Assembly (NCBI RefSeq): GCF_029953265.1
Contig: NZ_JASBAO010000001.1
Coordinates: forward strand, 1,812,001 to 1,876,000
Origin: Commensalibacter oyaizuii
GTDB lineage: Bacteria; Pseudomonadota; Alphaproteobacteria; Acetobacterales; Acetobacteraceae
DNA length: 64,000 bases
Direction: 5' to 3'
The notes below the pieces were generated by a model. That model saw only the letters and a list, made by a program, of their open reading frames with translations, ran no database searches and was not told the origin of the DNA. Made by a program: the position numbers and the translations under genes. Numbering within the stretch: the stretch's first letter is position 1; the number at the start of each line of letters is the position of its first letter. Below, piece after piece: positions 63,901-64,000 of this stretch.

Positions 63901-64000
63901 ATCATGTTCTGGCTTCTGGTCAAAATGTCAATATCTTGGTAATGGACACAGAGATGTATTCCAATACAGGGGGGCAGGCTTCTAAGGCATCTCCGTTTGG
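60948..64000 (+). CDS. nifJ: Pyruvate:ferredoxin (flavodoxin) oxidoreductase, 5' part
   Basis: It oxidatively decarboxylates pyruvate to acetyl-CoA with reduced ferredoxin/flavodoxin. I translated it from ATG 60948 (AAGGG upstream); it stays open to base 64000, about 1017 codons of an expected 1170-1200. Visible blocks are N-terminal IFPITPSSPMAE (domain I), QSEGGAAGTVHGALQSG, a two-cluster ferredoxin domain (CVQCGQCSYVCPHS, CTGCTLCVSVCP), the CAGCGETPYLK cluster site and ThDP-domain GGDGWAYDIGYGGLDHV. The 3' end is outside the window. Confidence 0.93.
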   Translation, partial: MSKTIMDANTAVAHIAYRVNEVCAIFPITPSSPMAEDIDAWAAKGLKNIWGNVPFVQQMQSEGGAAGTVHGALQSGALTTTFTASQGLLLMLPNMYKIAGELTSTVFHVAARSIATSALSIFGDHSDVMAARMTGFGIIGSASVQEAHDLSLIIHAATLEARVPFIHFFDGFRTSHELNTLDLLSNDLIEKMIDDDLVTAHRARALSPENPFIRGTAHNPDTFFQAREAVNPYYNKAAEVIEKYMARLEALTGRHYGLVEYKGDPNAEHVIVLMGSAAETAEQTAEVLRQSGESVGVLKVVLYRPFPAKQVLEALPKTVKRIAVMDRTKESGALGEPLYLDIMATLAEAVARGTREHLPLIIGGRYGLSSKDFTPAMVKAVFDELKVDKPRHGFTVGIKDDLTHTSLDYDPAFNIEGADTKRAMFFGLGSDGTVGANKNSVKIISEDVGQYAQGYFVYDSRKAGAQTVSHLRFGKHPIKAAYLVQQADFVGCHQFHFLYRQDILENAAENGTFLLNSHYSADEVWQHLPRLTQQRIIDKKLKFYVVNASKVAQEVGLGMRTNTILQTCFFAISGVLPRDEAIDYIKKSIKKTYSSKGDAVVEKNYKAVDAACSHLFEVNVPEYASSNLAQENPVPADAPKFIHDVIVPMFSGRGEEIPVSLMPADGTFPSGTAAYEKRNISDFVPEWREDLCVQCGQCSYVCPHSVIRAKTYDKKELSCAPDGFKTAPVNARGYPNTNFTLQFYVEDCTGCTLCVSVCPAHSPTEPDVRAINMTAKETLLDREKRNLEFFKTLPVNDRSKVNFSNVRGVQFLEPLFEFSGACAGCGETPYLKVLTQLFGDRLQVANATGCSSIYGGNMPVTPWAMNAEGKGPAWSNSLYEDNAEFGLGFRVAADKQLEIATGYLLKLKDQIGEDLVNAILDASQTHESEIKAQRLRVGELKTRLSQLNDITANRLLTVADYFIRRSIWIVGGDGWAYDIGYGGLDHVLASGQNVNILVMDTEMYSNTGGQASKASPF

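Noticed and set aside
1-64000. Search for CRISPR arrays, insertion sequences, phage genes, tRNA or rRNA genes
   Set aside because: Reading both strands by eye I found no regularly spaced repeats, transposase or integrase motifs, or RNA gene structures. A tool-based scan could still find a divergent tRNA or small RNA.

Overview
The window is a gene-dense, AT-rich bacterial chromosome segment with no rRNA, tRNA, CRISPR array, insertion sequence or phage gene that I could recognise. It looks like an acetic acid bacterium (Acetobacteraceae) of the low-GC, insect-associated kind; Commensalibacter is my best guess, by inference. The reasons are the pentose-phosphate block tkt - tal - pgi - gnd, with transaldolase and glucose-6-phosphate isomerase back to back (a single fused protein in Gluconobacter and Acetobacter), an OprB-type sugar porin, several polyol dehydrogenase/permease sets, and alphaproteobacterial operon habits such as aroQ-accB-accC.

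Layout. 1-6508 is housekeeping: a YihY tail, RlpA, aroQ-accB-accC, apt, an SDR, and a sirtuin paired with a uracil-DNA glycosylase-like gene. 6659-10402 is a thiamine operon (thiO-thiS-thiG-thiE-thiF-like) behind a TPP riboswitch. Its leader appears to hold a Shine-Dalgarno switch and a 13-codon ORF whose stop overlaps the thiO start. 10456-23818 holds membrane and maintenance genes (MarC, a large MscS channel, MFS, YigZ, TldD, CtaA, TVP38/TMEM64, GST, an MBOAT/SGNH pair, ThiM). 24003-30925 holds an SDR, an orphan nuclease-like protein, a universal stress protein, a xylitol-type polyol cassette and a lone glycosyltransferase.

30978-41803 is a myo-inositol catabolic locus: iolC(DUF2090 fusion)-iolD-iolE-iolB-Gfo/Idh on the minus strand, iolT-iolG divergently on the plus strand, then an RpiR-type regulator. 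The 578-base divergent region carries three A/T palindromes that look like operators and a structured leader in front of iolT. 41938-48457 holds a tautomerase, a DUF1971 protein and a cluster (rpiB, EltD-like dehydrogenase, polyol permease, threitol-dehydrogenase-like SDR, dhaK, dhaL) that I interpret as C4-polyol (erythritol/threitol) utilisation yielding erythrose 4-phosphate. 48710-52055 holds OprB, HisC and an ankyrin protein.

52749-58850 is the pentose-phosphate block. Erythrose 4-phosphate from the tetritol cluster would enter metabolism through its transketolase and transaldolase. 59301-64000 holds a GltD-like flavoprotein with a C-terminal ferredoxin domain followed by a pyruvate:ferredoxin/flavodoxin oxidoreductase (nifJ) that runs off the window. 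That pair is unexpected in a lineage usually described as strictly aerobic.
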